A stretch of DNA of 64,000 bases from assembly GCF_022171985.1 (NCBI RefSeq), contig NZ_JAJVHF010000001.1:434001-498000 (forward strand), given 5' to 3'. Under the pieces are notes generated by a model, which did not search any database, had not been told where the DNA came from, and saw only the letters and a list, made by a program, of their open reading frames with translations. The position numbers and the translations under genes are program-made. This stretch comes from Huaxiibacter chinensis. GTDB taxonomy: Bacteria; Pseudomonadota; Gammaproteobacteria; Enterobacterales; Enterobacteriaceae. Below, piece by piece: positions 42,754 through 52,633 of this stretch; within the stretch, counting starts at the first letter, position 1, and each line of letters begins with the position of its first letter.

Positions 42754-44514
42754 ATGACTCAAACATTCATCCCCGGCAAAGACGCCGCCCTGGAAGACTC
42801 CATTGCACGTTTCCAACAAAAACTGACCGACCTGGGCTTTAATATCGAAGAGGCGTCCTGGCTTAATCCGGTCCCTCACGTCTGGTCAGTGCACATTCGC
42901 GATACAGACTGCGCGCTGTGCTTCACCAACGGTAAAGGGGCAACCAAAAAAGCGGCACTGGCCTCCGCGCTGGGTGAGTATTTTGAGCGTCTGTCCACCA
43001 ACTACTTCTTTGCCGACTTCTGGCTGGGCAACACCGTGGCGAACGCTCCTTTCGTCCACTATCCGAATGAAAAATGGTTCCCGCTGACGGAAGACGATGC
43101 GCTGCCGGAAGGCATCCTTGATGCCCGTCTGCGCGCGTTCTACGATCCAGAAAATGAACTGACCGCCGGCATGCTGGTGGATCTGCAATCTGGCAATGAC
43201 GATCGCGGTATTTGCGCCCTGCCCTTTACCCGACAGTCCGATGAAGAGACCGTCTATATCCCGATGAATATCGTCGGCAACCTGTATGTCTCTAACGGCA
43301 TGTCAGCCGGTAATACCCGTAACGAAGCGCGCGTTCAGGGCCTGTCCGAAGTCTTTGAGCGTCACATCAAAAACCGTATTATCGCGGAATCCATCAGCCT
43401 GCCAGAGATCCCGGCCGACGTACTGGCACGCTATCCGGGCGTGGTTGAGTCTATCGCCAAACTGGAAGCAGAAGGTTTCCCAATCTTTGCTTACGATGGC
43501 TCACTGGGCGGTAAATATCCGGTGATCTGCGTCGTCCTGTTCAACCCGACCAACGGCACCTGCTTCGCCTCCTTCGGGGCACACCCTGATTTCGGCGTAG
43601 CGCTGGAGCGCACCGTGACCGAGCTGCTGCAGGGTCGTAGCCTGAAAGATCTCGACGTGTTTACACCGCCAACCTTCGACGACGAAGAAGTGGCTGAACA
43701 CACTAACCTCGAAACCCACTTCATCGATTCCAGCGGTTTGATCTCCTGGGATATGTTTAAACAGGATGCAGATTATCCGTTCGTAGACTGGAACTTCTCC
43801 GGCACCACTGAAGAAGAGTTCGCCACGCTGATGGCGATCTTCAGTGCTGAAGACCAGGAAGTCTATATTGCCGATTACGAGCATTTGGGTGTATATGCCT
43901 GCCGTATCATCGTGCCTGGCATGTCTGATATTTATCCTGCTGAAGATTTGTGGCTGGCGAACAACAGCATGGGCAGCCATCTGCGCGAAACCCTGCTGGC
44001 GTTGCCCGGCAGCGAGTGGGAAAAAGAAGACTATCTGAACCTTATCGCACAGCTGGACGATGAAGGTCACGATGACTTCACCCGCGTTCGCGAGCTGCTT
44101 GGTCTGGCAACAGGTAAAGACAATGGCTGGTATACCCTGCGTATCGGCGAACTGAAAGCGATGCTGGCGCTGGCGGGCGGCGATCTGGATCAGGCACTGG
44201 CCTGGACAGAATGGACCATTGAATTTAACCAGTCCGTTTTCTCTGCGGAGCGCGCTAACTACTATCGTTGCCTGCAAACCCTGCTGCTGCTGGCGCAGGA
44301 AGACGATCGCCAGCCGCTGCAATACCTGAATGCCTTCGTACGCATGTACGGTGCTGCTGCCGTTGAAGCCGCCAGCGCGGCGCTCAGCGGCGAAGCGCCA
44401 TTCTATGGTCTGCAAGCTGTTGATAGCGATCTTAACGCCTTCCCGGCGCATCAGTCGCTGCTGCGGGCCTATGAAAAGCTGCAACGCGCAAAAGCGGCTT
44501 ACTGGTCAAAATAA
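42754..44514 (+). CDS. ycaO: YcaO, ATP-dependent cyclodehydratase-fold protein linked to ribosomal S12 methylthiolation
   Basis: The ATG at 42754 gives 586 residues (MTQTFIPGKDAALEDSIARF), the E. coli length; the frame is open much further upstream but that sequence overlaps ycaP and is not conserved. The N-terminal YcaO ATP-binding domain shows GEYFERLSTNYFF, GLSEVFERH and ELLQGR, the glutamate-rich motifs that hold Mg-ATP. The C-terminal part is a helical tetratricopeptide-like region. No partner E1-like or precursor peptide gene is nearby. In E. coli YcaO supports RimO-dependent beta-methylthiolation of S12. A strong terminator follows. Confidence 0.93.
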   Translation: MTQTFIPGKDAALEDSIARFQQKLTDLGFNIEEASWLNPVPHVWSVHIRDTDCALCFTNGKGATKKAALASALGEYFERLSTNYFFADFWLGNTVANAPFVHYPNEKWFPLTEDDALPEGILDARLRAFYDPENELTAGMLVDLQSGNDDRGICALPFTRQSDEETVYIPMNIVGNLYVSNGMSAGNTRNEARVQGLSEVFERHIKNRIIAESISLPEIPADVLARYPGVVESIAKLEAEGFPIFAYDGSLGGKYPVICVVLFNPTNGTCFASFGAHPDFGVALERTVTELLQGRSLKDLDVFTPPTFDDEEVAEHTNLETHFIDSSGLISWDMFKQDADYPFVDWNFSGTTEEEFATLMAIFSAEDQEVYIADYEHLGVYACRIIVPGMSDIYPAEDLWLANNSMGSHLRETLLALPGSEWEKEDYLNLIAQLDDEGHDDFTRVRELLGLATGKDNGWYTLRIGELKAMLALAGGDLDQALAWTEWTIEFNQSVFSAERANYYRCLQTLLLLAQEDDRQPLQYLNAFVRMYGAAAVEAASAALSGEAPFYGLQAVDSDLNAFPAHQSLLRAYEKLQRAKAAYWSK

Positions 44515-44565
44515 GCGCACTTAACATGACGGACTGTAGGTGTATTCCGTCGACCAGGCTATATT

Positions 44566-44594
44566 ACGGGGCAATTTAATTGCCCCGTTTTTTT
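44566..44594 (+). terminator. Intrinsic terminator of ycaO
   Basis: ACGGGGCAAT and ATTGCCCCGT arms around a TTA loop, followed by seven Ts. Confidence 0.9.
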
Positions 44595-44845
44595 ATATTC
44601 ATCGCAGGCAACTCTTCTTGTAATAATAAAGTTAATTGCAAGTAAATATTATTATGGTCAATTGAACTTTACTGTTACTTTTTTTGGAAAATACTCCATT
44701 TTAATTAACTGTTTTATAGGGGGCGAAAGAAAAAATTCAACTCTTTTCATAACTTTTAAAATTTATTTTTATACGGATAATCAAATACTTACTCCGCAAT
44801 TGCCGTAAAACCATACGCTTTGCGGGCCTATAAGCCAGGCGAGAT
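44595..44845. other. AT-rich region upstream of focA, no gene
   Basis: Very AT-rich sequence with runs of T and A and no plausible coding frame. In E. coli the matching DNA upstream of focA-pfl binds ArcA, IHF and FNR over several hundred bases; I cannot assign individual ArcA or IHF sites here. Confidence 0.4.
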
Positions 44846-44887
44846 ATGATCTATATCAATTTCTCTTCTATAATGCTTTGTTAGTAT
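44846..44887 (+). promoter_or_regulatory. FNR box and candidate class II promoter of focA-pflB
   Basis: ATGATCTATATCAA (44846-44859) matches the FNR consensus TTGAT-N4-ATCAA in 9 of 10 positions. Its centre (44852.5) is exactly 29.5 bp before TAGTAT (44882-44887), which puts FNR at -41.5 for a start near 44894. A second -10, TATAAT (44869-44874), lies 17 bp after ATGATC, so the FNR site would overlap its -35. Confidence 0.7.
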
Positions 44888-44919
44888 CTCGTCGCCGACT
44901 TAATAAAGAGAGAGTTAGT

Positions 44920-45777
44920 GTGAAAGCTGACAACCCTTTTGATCTAATACTCCCCGCTGCAATGGCCAAAGTTGCCGAAGAAGCGGGTGTCTATAAAGCC
45001 ACAAAACGCCCGATGACGACGTTCTTCCTGGCGATTACCGCGGGTGTGTTCATCTCCATCGCGTTTGTCTTCTACATTACTGCGACCACCGGTACAGCGG
45101 CGATGCCATTTGGTATTGCAAAACTTATCGGCGGCATTTGCTTCTCGCTGGGTTTGATTCTTTGCGTTATCTGCGGTGCAGATCTCTTTACCTCAACCGT
45201 ACTTATCGTTGTGGCTAAAGCAAGCGGCAAGATTACCTGGGGTCAACTGGGGCGCAACTGGCTTAATGTCTATGTTGGCAACCTGATTGGCTGTTTGCTC
45301 TTCGTTTTATTGATGTGGTTATCTGGCGAGTATATGACTGCCAACGGCGGCTGGGGGCTCAATGTCCTGCAAACTGCCGACCACAAAATGCATCACACCT
45401 TTATTGAAGCCGTTGCGCTGGGCATCCTTGCAAACCTGATGGTCTGCCTGGCTGTCTGGATGAGTTACTCCGGACGCAGCCTGATGGATAAAGCCATGAT
45501 CATGGTTTTACCGGTAGCCATGTTCGTTGCCAGCGGCTTTGAGCACAGTATTGCAAACATGTTTATGATACCAATGGGTATCGTCATTCGTCACTTTGCG
45601 AGCCCGGAGTTTTGGACCGCCATCGGTTCGAGTCCGGAAAGTTTCTCTCACCTGACTATCATGAATTTCATCACGGATAACCTGATTCCTGTGACTATAG
45701 GGAACATTATCGGTGGGGGTCTGCTGGTTGGGTTGACATACTGGGTCATTTACCTGCGTGGTGACGACCATCATTGA
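44920..45777 (+). CDS. focA: Formate channel FocA
   Basis: The start is the GTG at 44920 (285 residues, MKADNPFDLILPAAM), as in E. coli, after AAAGAGAGAG. FocA is a pentameric formate-nitrite family channel that exports and re-imports formate. Six membrane helices are visible; the pore residues Thr91 (DLFTSTVLIV) and His209 (SGFEHSIANM) are both at their expected positions. It leads the focA-pflB operon, 51 bp upstream of pflB. Confidence 0.96.
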   Translation: MKADNPFDLILPAAMAKVAEEAGVYKATKRPMTTFFLAITAGVFISIAFVFYITATTGTAAMPFGIAKLIGGICFSLGLILCVICGADLFTSTVLIVVAKASGKITWGQLGRNWLNVYVGNLIGCLLFVLLMWLSGEYMTANGGWGLNVLQTADHKMHHTFIEAVALGILANLMVCLAVWMSYSGRSLMDKAMIMVLPVAMFVASGFEHSIANMFMIPMGIVIRHFASPEFWTAIGSSPESFSHLTIMNFITDNLIPVTIGNIIGGGLLVGLTYWVIYLRGDDHH

Positions 45778-45828
45778 TGGTTATCTCAGGCAGTAAATAA
45801 AAAATCCACTTAAGAAGGTAGGTATCAT

Positions 45829-48111
<2,283 letters not shown>

Positions 48112-48140
48112 TATCTTGTCTGACTGAAAAAGCGTACAAT

Positions 48141-48168
48141 AAAGGCTCCACACCTGTGGGGCCTTTTT
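48141..48168 (+). terminator. Intrinsic terminator of pflB
   Basis: AAAGGCTCCAC-ACCT-GTGGGGCCTTTTT, an 11-bp stem with one T-G wobble and a T-run, 29 bp after the pflB stop. Confidence 0.85.
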
Positions 48169-48182
48169 AACACCTCTCCCCA

Positions 48183-48211
48183 TTCAGTCTCTTTTGTCCG
48201 CTATCTATACT
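48183..48211 (+). promoter_or_regulatory. Candidate pflA promoter
   Basis: TTCAGT (48183-48188), a 17-bp spacer and TATACT (48206-48211), about 93 bp before the pflA ATG. Its position after the pflB terminator fits the separate pflA transcription known in E. coli. Confidence 0.45.
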
Positions 48212-48304
48212 TTATGGATAACAGCCAAAACAGACTCGACACAGCCACACGAGCTGTGCACATAAACAGGTCCCGGACGGGCCAAATCTGGAGATATCAC
48301 CGCA

Positions 48305-49045
48305 ATGTCTATTATTGGTCGTATTCACTCCTTTGAATCCTGCGGCACTGTCGATGGCCCGGGTATCCGCTTTATCACCTTTTTCCAGGGCTGCCTGATG
48401 CGCTGCCTGTATTGCCATAACCGCGATACCTGGGACACGCACGGCGGCAAAGAGATCACCGTAGAAGAGCTGATGAAAGAGGTGGTGACCTATCGCCACT
48501 TTATGAATGCATCGGGCGGCGGCGTAACGGCATCCGGTGGTGAAGCCATACTTCAGGCTGAATTCGTTCGCGACTGGTTCCGCGCCTGCCATCAGGAAGG
48601 GATTCATACCTGTCTTGATACTAACGGATTTGTACGTCGCTACGATCCGGTGATTGATGAACTGCTTGAAGTAACCGATCTGGTGATGCTCGATCTGAAA
48701 CAAATGAACGATGAGATCCACCAGAACCTGGTGGGCGTATCAAATCATCGCACGCTGGAGTTTGCGAAATACATCGCGGATAAAGGCATTAAAACCTGGA
48801 TCCGCTATGTGGTTGTTCCGGGCTGGTCTGACGACGATGATTCTGCGCATCGCCTGGGGGAATTTACCCGCGATATGGGCAATGTCGAAAAAATCGAGCT
48901 TCTTCCCTACCATGAGTTAGGCAAACACAAATGGGTAGCGATGGGCGAAGAGTACAAACTGGATGGCGTGAAGCCGCCAAAGAAAGAGACCATGGAGCGC
49001 GTCAAGGGCATTCTTGAGCAGTATGGCCACAAGGTCATGTATTAA
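48305..49045 (+). CDS. pflA: Pyruvate formate-lyase activating enzyme
   Basis: 246 residues, as in E. coli PflA. This radical-SAM enzyme abstracts hydrogen from the PflB glycine. The CX3CX2C cluster motif is CLMRCLYC (Cys30, Cys34, Cys37 counting Met), followed by the SAM-binding GGG turn ([12 protein letters not shown]). It is downstream of pflB with its own promoter and ends in a strong terminator. Confidence 0.97.
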   Translation: MSIIGRIHSFESCGTVDGPGIRFITFFQGCLMRCLYCHNRDTWDTHGGKEITVEELMKEVVTYRHFMNASGGGVTASGGEAILQAEFVRDWFRACHQEGIHTCLDTNGFVRRYDPVIDELLEVTDLVMLDLKQMNDEIHQNLVGVSNHRTLEFAKYIADKGIKTWIRYVVVPGWSDDDDSAHRLGEFTRDMGNVEKIELLPYHELGKHKWVAMGEEYKLDGVKPPKKETMERVKGILEQYGHKVMY

Positions 49046-49050
49046 AAAAT

Positions 49051-49075
49051 AGCCCGGCTTACGCCGGGCTTTTTG
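49051..49075 (+). terminator. Intrinsic terminator of pflA
   Basis: AGCCCGGC-TTAC-GCCGGGCT followed by TTTTG; the flanking A-run (ATTAAAAAAT) could also let it serve the convergent gene at 49076. Confidence 0.88.
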
Positions 49076-49594
49076 TTATTTGAATACGCCATTAATAATG
49101 GTGGTCACAATAGCGGTACTGAGGGCAATTAATACCAGATCGTCCCCCACCATCCGCCATTCATAACCTGGGTAAGAAGGTAACTGGCCCAGCATCGATG
49201 CAGGAACGGTTTTCTTCGCAATTCCCGGAGGAAGGGGTTTACCGCGTGCGAGATTTTTCGCAATTCCCGGTGGCAGGGAGTCATAGCCCGTTAAGCCATA
49301 GTTCAGTGCCAGATGGCGGGCATGGTCGAAGCTGACACGCGCATCAACATCATCGCTTACGTTTTTATTTGATTTGCCGGAATGCTGATAATCATTATTC
49401 TGCTTGTTGCCGTGGTTCCCGCCGTTTGCATTGCCATGCTTGCCGCTGTTACCCTGGCCACCCCCACTATTACCGTGGTTACCGCCACTACCGTTACCCT
49501 GACCATTACCAGGATTTGCCATTGCCGGAGCAGTAGCAAAGGTTAAAGACAACACTACTGCCAGAGCAGTAGCGGAAAAACGATGTCCAGACAT
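49076..49594 (-). CDS. CigR-like secreted protein with RcnB-type C-terminal domain
   Basis: 172 residues. A Sec signal peptide (cleaved after AMA, residue 26) is followed by a low-complexity Gly/Asn/His/Ser region (about 27-80, repeated GNxGNxGG units). A duplicated LPPGIAK motif comes next (107-113 and 121-127), then a conserved end YPGYEWRMVGDDLVLIALSTAIVTTIINGVF resembling the RcnB fold with a hydrophobic last segment. Salmonella CigR, named as an anti-virulence regulator, shares this layout; function here is not known and no secretion system is nearby. It occupies a slot that in E. coli K-12 holds ycaM, ycaN and ycaK. The start follows AAAAGG. Confidence 0.8.
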   Translation of the reverse strand: MSGHRFSATALAVVLSLTFATAPAMANPGNGQGNGSGGNHGNSGGGQGNSGKHGNANGGNHGNKQNNDYQHSGKSNKNVSDDVDARVSFDHARHLALNYGLTGYDSLPPGIAKNLARGKPLPPGIAKKTVPASMLGQLPSYPGYEWRMVGDDLVLIALSTAIVTTIINGVFK

Positions 49595-49685
49595 GATGAC
49601 GGCCTTTTGCCAGGTGAACTCAATGGAATTATCGCCTGGCGCCTGAAACTAACAATGTCCAAAACTCTTATTTGTGACTCGAATA

Positions 49686-49715
49686 AAAAAGCCTGTCATC
49701 GACAGGCTTTTATTT
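49686..49715 (-). terminator. Intrinsic terminator of ycaD
   Basis: AAAGCCTGTC-ATC-GACAGGCTTT with an A-run on the plus strand (T-run on the minus strand), 3-30 bp beyond the ycaD stop. Confidence 0.85.
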
Positions 49716-49717
49716 CA

Positions 49718-50866
49718 TCAGGCATGTGCCACCGGCGTGGGATGTTCGCCTGCTTTGCGCAGCAACATTAAAAGATAAATAAACGAGACGCTGGCAATCA
49801 TAATAAACAGCAGATTATCAGAATAGTTTTGCATCAGCATTGAGGTAAACGTCGGGCCAAGCAGGCTGCCGATGGTATAGCTCAGCAACAGAGCCTGGTT
49901 CATTGCCACCAGTTGATGATGCTCCACCTTCTCGCACGCCCAGGCCATCGCAACGGGATAGAGCGTAAAGCCTGCCGCCCCCAGAATAAACAGCGTGGGA
50001 GCCATGGCAGCATTGCTGAGCATTGCCAGACAACCCAGAATAACCACAAAGACCTGCACGCGCAGGACCAGTAATCGACCATAGCGATCGGCGAGTTTAC
50101 CGATTGGCCATTGCCCAACGATACCCGCGCTGACCATTACCGCCATCCAGAAGCCAATTCCGGAATCGCTCACGCCCTGATGATTTAAATAGAGCGGCAT
50201 TAAACCGTATAACGAACCCAGCACAATGCCTGAAATAATGCAGCCGTTCACGCCCAGACGGGCATGGCGCAGGCGTAACATCGGCCAGACCTGGGTCGCT
50301 TCCTGATGTTCGCTGCTTTGGTTCACGATACGGGTAAAAAGCAGAGGCAGAATAGCCGCCAGCACCATGCCGGTAACCCATGGCAGCACGCTCATCAGGT
50401 CGGTCGGCATCTTGCTGATCATCAGCTGGCCTAACACCGTCCCCACGTAATAGACCATCATATAGGCCGCCAGCAGACGTCCGCGATTACGGGCGGTACC
50501 ACTGCACATTAGCGCACTTTCAACCACAACCCAGATCATCGCGCAGCCGACACCGGCAATAAACCGCCACGTCATCCAGCTCCAGAACCCGACCATCACG
50601 CCAAGGCCTACGCAGCCCGCGGCAAAAATCAATGACGCCAGGTAATAACTACGATTAAAGCCAAAGCGTTTAATTAATTTGCCCGTTAACAAGGTTCCCA
50701 GCAGGTTGCCGGTAAAATAAGACGAGCTAACCATCCCAACCTGCCAGGTCGGTAAGTTTTCATGGGCGAGCCAGAGCGGGACGAGCGTATTTAAAACCGC
50801 GATCGCCAGCGTCAACAAAAGCAGGCCACAGAGCAACAGCAGCACTGGCCGGGTATAGGTGGTCAT
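49718..50866 (-). CDS. ycaD: YcaD, MFS transporter of unknown substrate
   Basis: 382 residues, as in E. coli YcaD, with about twelve hydrophobic segments. The MFS loop 2-3 type motif appears in the second half as [14 protein letters not shown] (about 252-265), and the first half has [14 protein letters not shown] at the matching position. No substrate is established for the family. Single-gene unit with its own terminator; upstream is a 274-bp region shared with the dmsC 3' end. Confidence 0.9.
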   Translation of the reverse strand: MTTYTRPVLLLLCGLLLLTLAIAVLNTLVPLWLAHENLPTWQVGMVSSSYFTGNLLGTLLTGKLIKRFGFNRSYYLASLIFAAGCVGLGVMVGFWSWMTWRFIAGVGCAMIWVVVESALMCSGTARNRGRLLAAYMMVYYVGTVLGQLMISKMPTDLMSVLPWVTGMVLAAILPLLFTRIVNQSSEHQEATQVWPMLRLRHARLGVNGCIISGIVLGSLYGLMPLYLNHQGVSDSGIGFWMAVMVSAGIVGQWPIGKLADRYGRLLVLRVQVFVVILGCLAMLSNAAMAPTLFILGAAGFTLYPVAMAWACEKVEHHQLVAMNQALLLSYTIGSLLGPTFTSMLMQNYSDNLLFIMIASVSFIYLLMLLRKAGEHPTPVAHA

Positions 50867-51091
50867 GGATTAAAAACCGTGAGGAAGTAAAGATTTCGAG
50901 CGCATCATGCCACCAGCAAAAACAAAGTCAATCCATGGGCTTAGGGGCCTCGCACGATTTGTTCTCTGTCGATTTAAAAAACTTATCCTCCTTCCCGCTT
51001 CGTCCGTATACCTAATATTTATCTAATTGTTTTTATTAATCTAAGAGACAAATAATTAACAGCGCTCAGTTGAAAAATTTCATGGTAGAAA

Positions 51092-51122
51092 ATAAAAAAG
51101 CCGGGGTTAGTGCCCCGGCTTG
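51092..51122 (-). terminator. Intrinsic terminator of dmsABC
   Basis: AAGCCGGGG and GCCCCGGCTT arms with a short TTAGT loop, followed on the minus strand by TTTTATTTTC, 19 bp beyond the dmsC stop. Confidence 0.85.
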
Positions 51123-51140
51123 ATATAACGAAAAAGAGTT

Positions 51141-52004
51141 CTAGCTGGCGATAGCCATACCAACCGTCATATGCAGGCCATAGAACACGCCGCGACCAAT
51201 CAATTCTCCCGCCAGCACCAGCACAAAGGCCAGCGACAGCACCGGCAATGCAGGCTGATAACCCTTGAGCTGAGGAATAACCCAGCAGGTCAGTGCGAGG
51301 GCCAGCAGGACGATACGCCAGGCCATCAGCGATCCATAATCCGGCACCAGCGCAGAAGCCTGCTGGATTGAACTATGAATGGTGGCCAGCTCTGCCCCCT
51401 GCATTAACGCCACTATCGCACTGATCACCAGCGCCAGCAGTGAAACGGCAGGCAGTAATCGCATAGCCCAACCATCAACGCCCGCGACGCGCAACAGCAG
51501 GAAGCCCAGCAGCGGTCCACCTATAAACATCGTCAGGAAGAAGTTCATGGGTGTCCAGACGCTGTACCAGGTTGGGACGGTATCGATGGTGTTATAGACA
51601 CGTACCATCATCCATACGAAGATCACGCCCAGCACCATCGTCACAACCAGCCACAACGTGCGTAAGCCCGCAGGCAGTTTTTTCATGGCTGCCAGCAACC
51701 AGCCGAGCCCGCCAATGGCAAAGAAGATCGCACCGCTGGCAATTTCATTACTCAGGGATGAGGCGCCAATGCGATTTAAGGAGTTAAAGGCCCGCAGTGG
51801 GGATCCCAGGTGCAAGGTCGACGCAATAAACCCGATGCCCATTAGCACCCACAAACCAAACATGCTCAGCACCAGACGCTGCTGCTGTTCAGGCTGTAGC
51901 TGTCCTTTAAGCAACGCCAGCGCGAGAACGATAAAACCGCCGGCCACGCACTGCCCGAAGACGGTGAAAATCATCAGCGGCCATTCATGCCATCCACTTC
52001 CCAT
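51141..52004 (-). CDS. dmsC: DMSO reductase membrane anchor subunit DmsC
   Basis: The ATG at 52004, preceded by GAAGGAGGTGTGAG, gives 287 residues (MGSGWHEWPLMIFTVFGQC), the E. coli length; an earlier in-frame ATG 42 bp upstream lies in dmsB and is rejected. About eight membrane helices fit the NrfD/DmsC menaquinol-oxidising anchor family, and the ribosome site sits in the last codons of dmsB, indicating coupling. DmsC takes electrons from menaquinol and passes them to DmsB. Confidence 0.96.
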   Translation of the reverse strand: MGSGWHEWPLMIFTVFGQCVAGGFIVLALALLKGQLQPEQQQRLVLSMFGLWVLMGIGFIASTLHLGSPLRAFNSLNRIGASSLSNEIASGAIFFAIGGLGWLLAAMKKLPAGLRTLWLVVTMVLGVIFVWMMVRVYNTIDTVPTWYSVWTPMNFFLTMFIGGPLLGFLLLRVAGVDGWAMRLLPAVSLLALVISAIVALMQGAELATIHSSIQQASALVPDYGSLMAWRIVLLALALTCWVIPQLKGYQPALPVLSLAFVLVLAGELIGRGVFYGLHMTVGMAIAS

Positions 52005-52005
52005 C

Positions 52006-52623
52006 TCACACCTCCTTCGGGTTAGCCAGATAGCCGGTGGTATCACCCGTCGGACGGCTATTAGCGTTAGGTTTAATTACAATGCTCGGTCTGGTGAAGT
52101 GCGCTGACGGCAGCGGGGCAACGGCCGCAAGCTCGCCATGCTTATTACGCAGTTCGTCAATCGGACCAAAGTCCAGCGCGCGCAGCGGGCAGGACTCAAC
52201 GCAGATCGGTTTCTTGCCGTCCGCGACGCGGGTATGGCAGCCGTCACATTTGGTCATGTGGCCTTTAGCAGCGTTGTACTGCGGCGCGCCGTACGGGCAG
52301 GCCATATGGCAGTAGCGACAGCCGATGCAGACATCTTCATCCACCACCACAAAGCCATCGTCACGCTTGTGCATTGCCCCGCTCGGACAGACTTTGGTGC
52401 AGGCCGGGTCTTCGCAGTGGTTGCAGGCAATCGACAGATAATAGGCAAAGACGTTCTGATGCCAGACGCCGTTGTCTTCCTGCCAGTCGCCGCCCGCGTA
52501 TTCATAGATGCGGCGGAAGCTGACGTCCGGCGTTAAGTCCTTGTAATCCTTGCAGGCCAGTTCGCAGGTTTTGCAGCCGGTGCAACGACTTGAATCAATA
52601 AAAAAGCCATACTGGGTTGTCAT
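52006..52623 (-). CDS. dmsB: DMSO reductase iron-sulfur subunit DmsB
   Basis: 205 residues, as in E. coli. Sixteen cysteines in four ferredoxin-type groups (CTGCKTCELACKD, CNHCEDPACTKVCPSG, CIGCRYCHMACPYG, CDGCHTRVADGKKPICVESCP) bind four 4Fe-4S clusters that relay electrons from DmsC to DmsA. The gene is between dmsA and dmsC with gaps of a few bases. Confidence 0.96.
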   Translation of the reverse strand: MTTQYGFFIDSSRCTGCKTCELACKDYKDLTPDVSFRRIYEYAGGDWQEDNGVWHQNVFAYYLSIACNHCEDPACTKVCPSGAMHKRDDGFVVVDEDVCIGCRYCHMACPYGAPQYNAAKGHMTKCDGCHTRVADGKKPICVESCPLRALDFGPIDELRNKHGELAAVAPLPSAHFTRPSIVIKPNANSRPTGDTTGYLANPKEV

Positions 52624-52633
52624 CGGTTACTCC

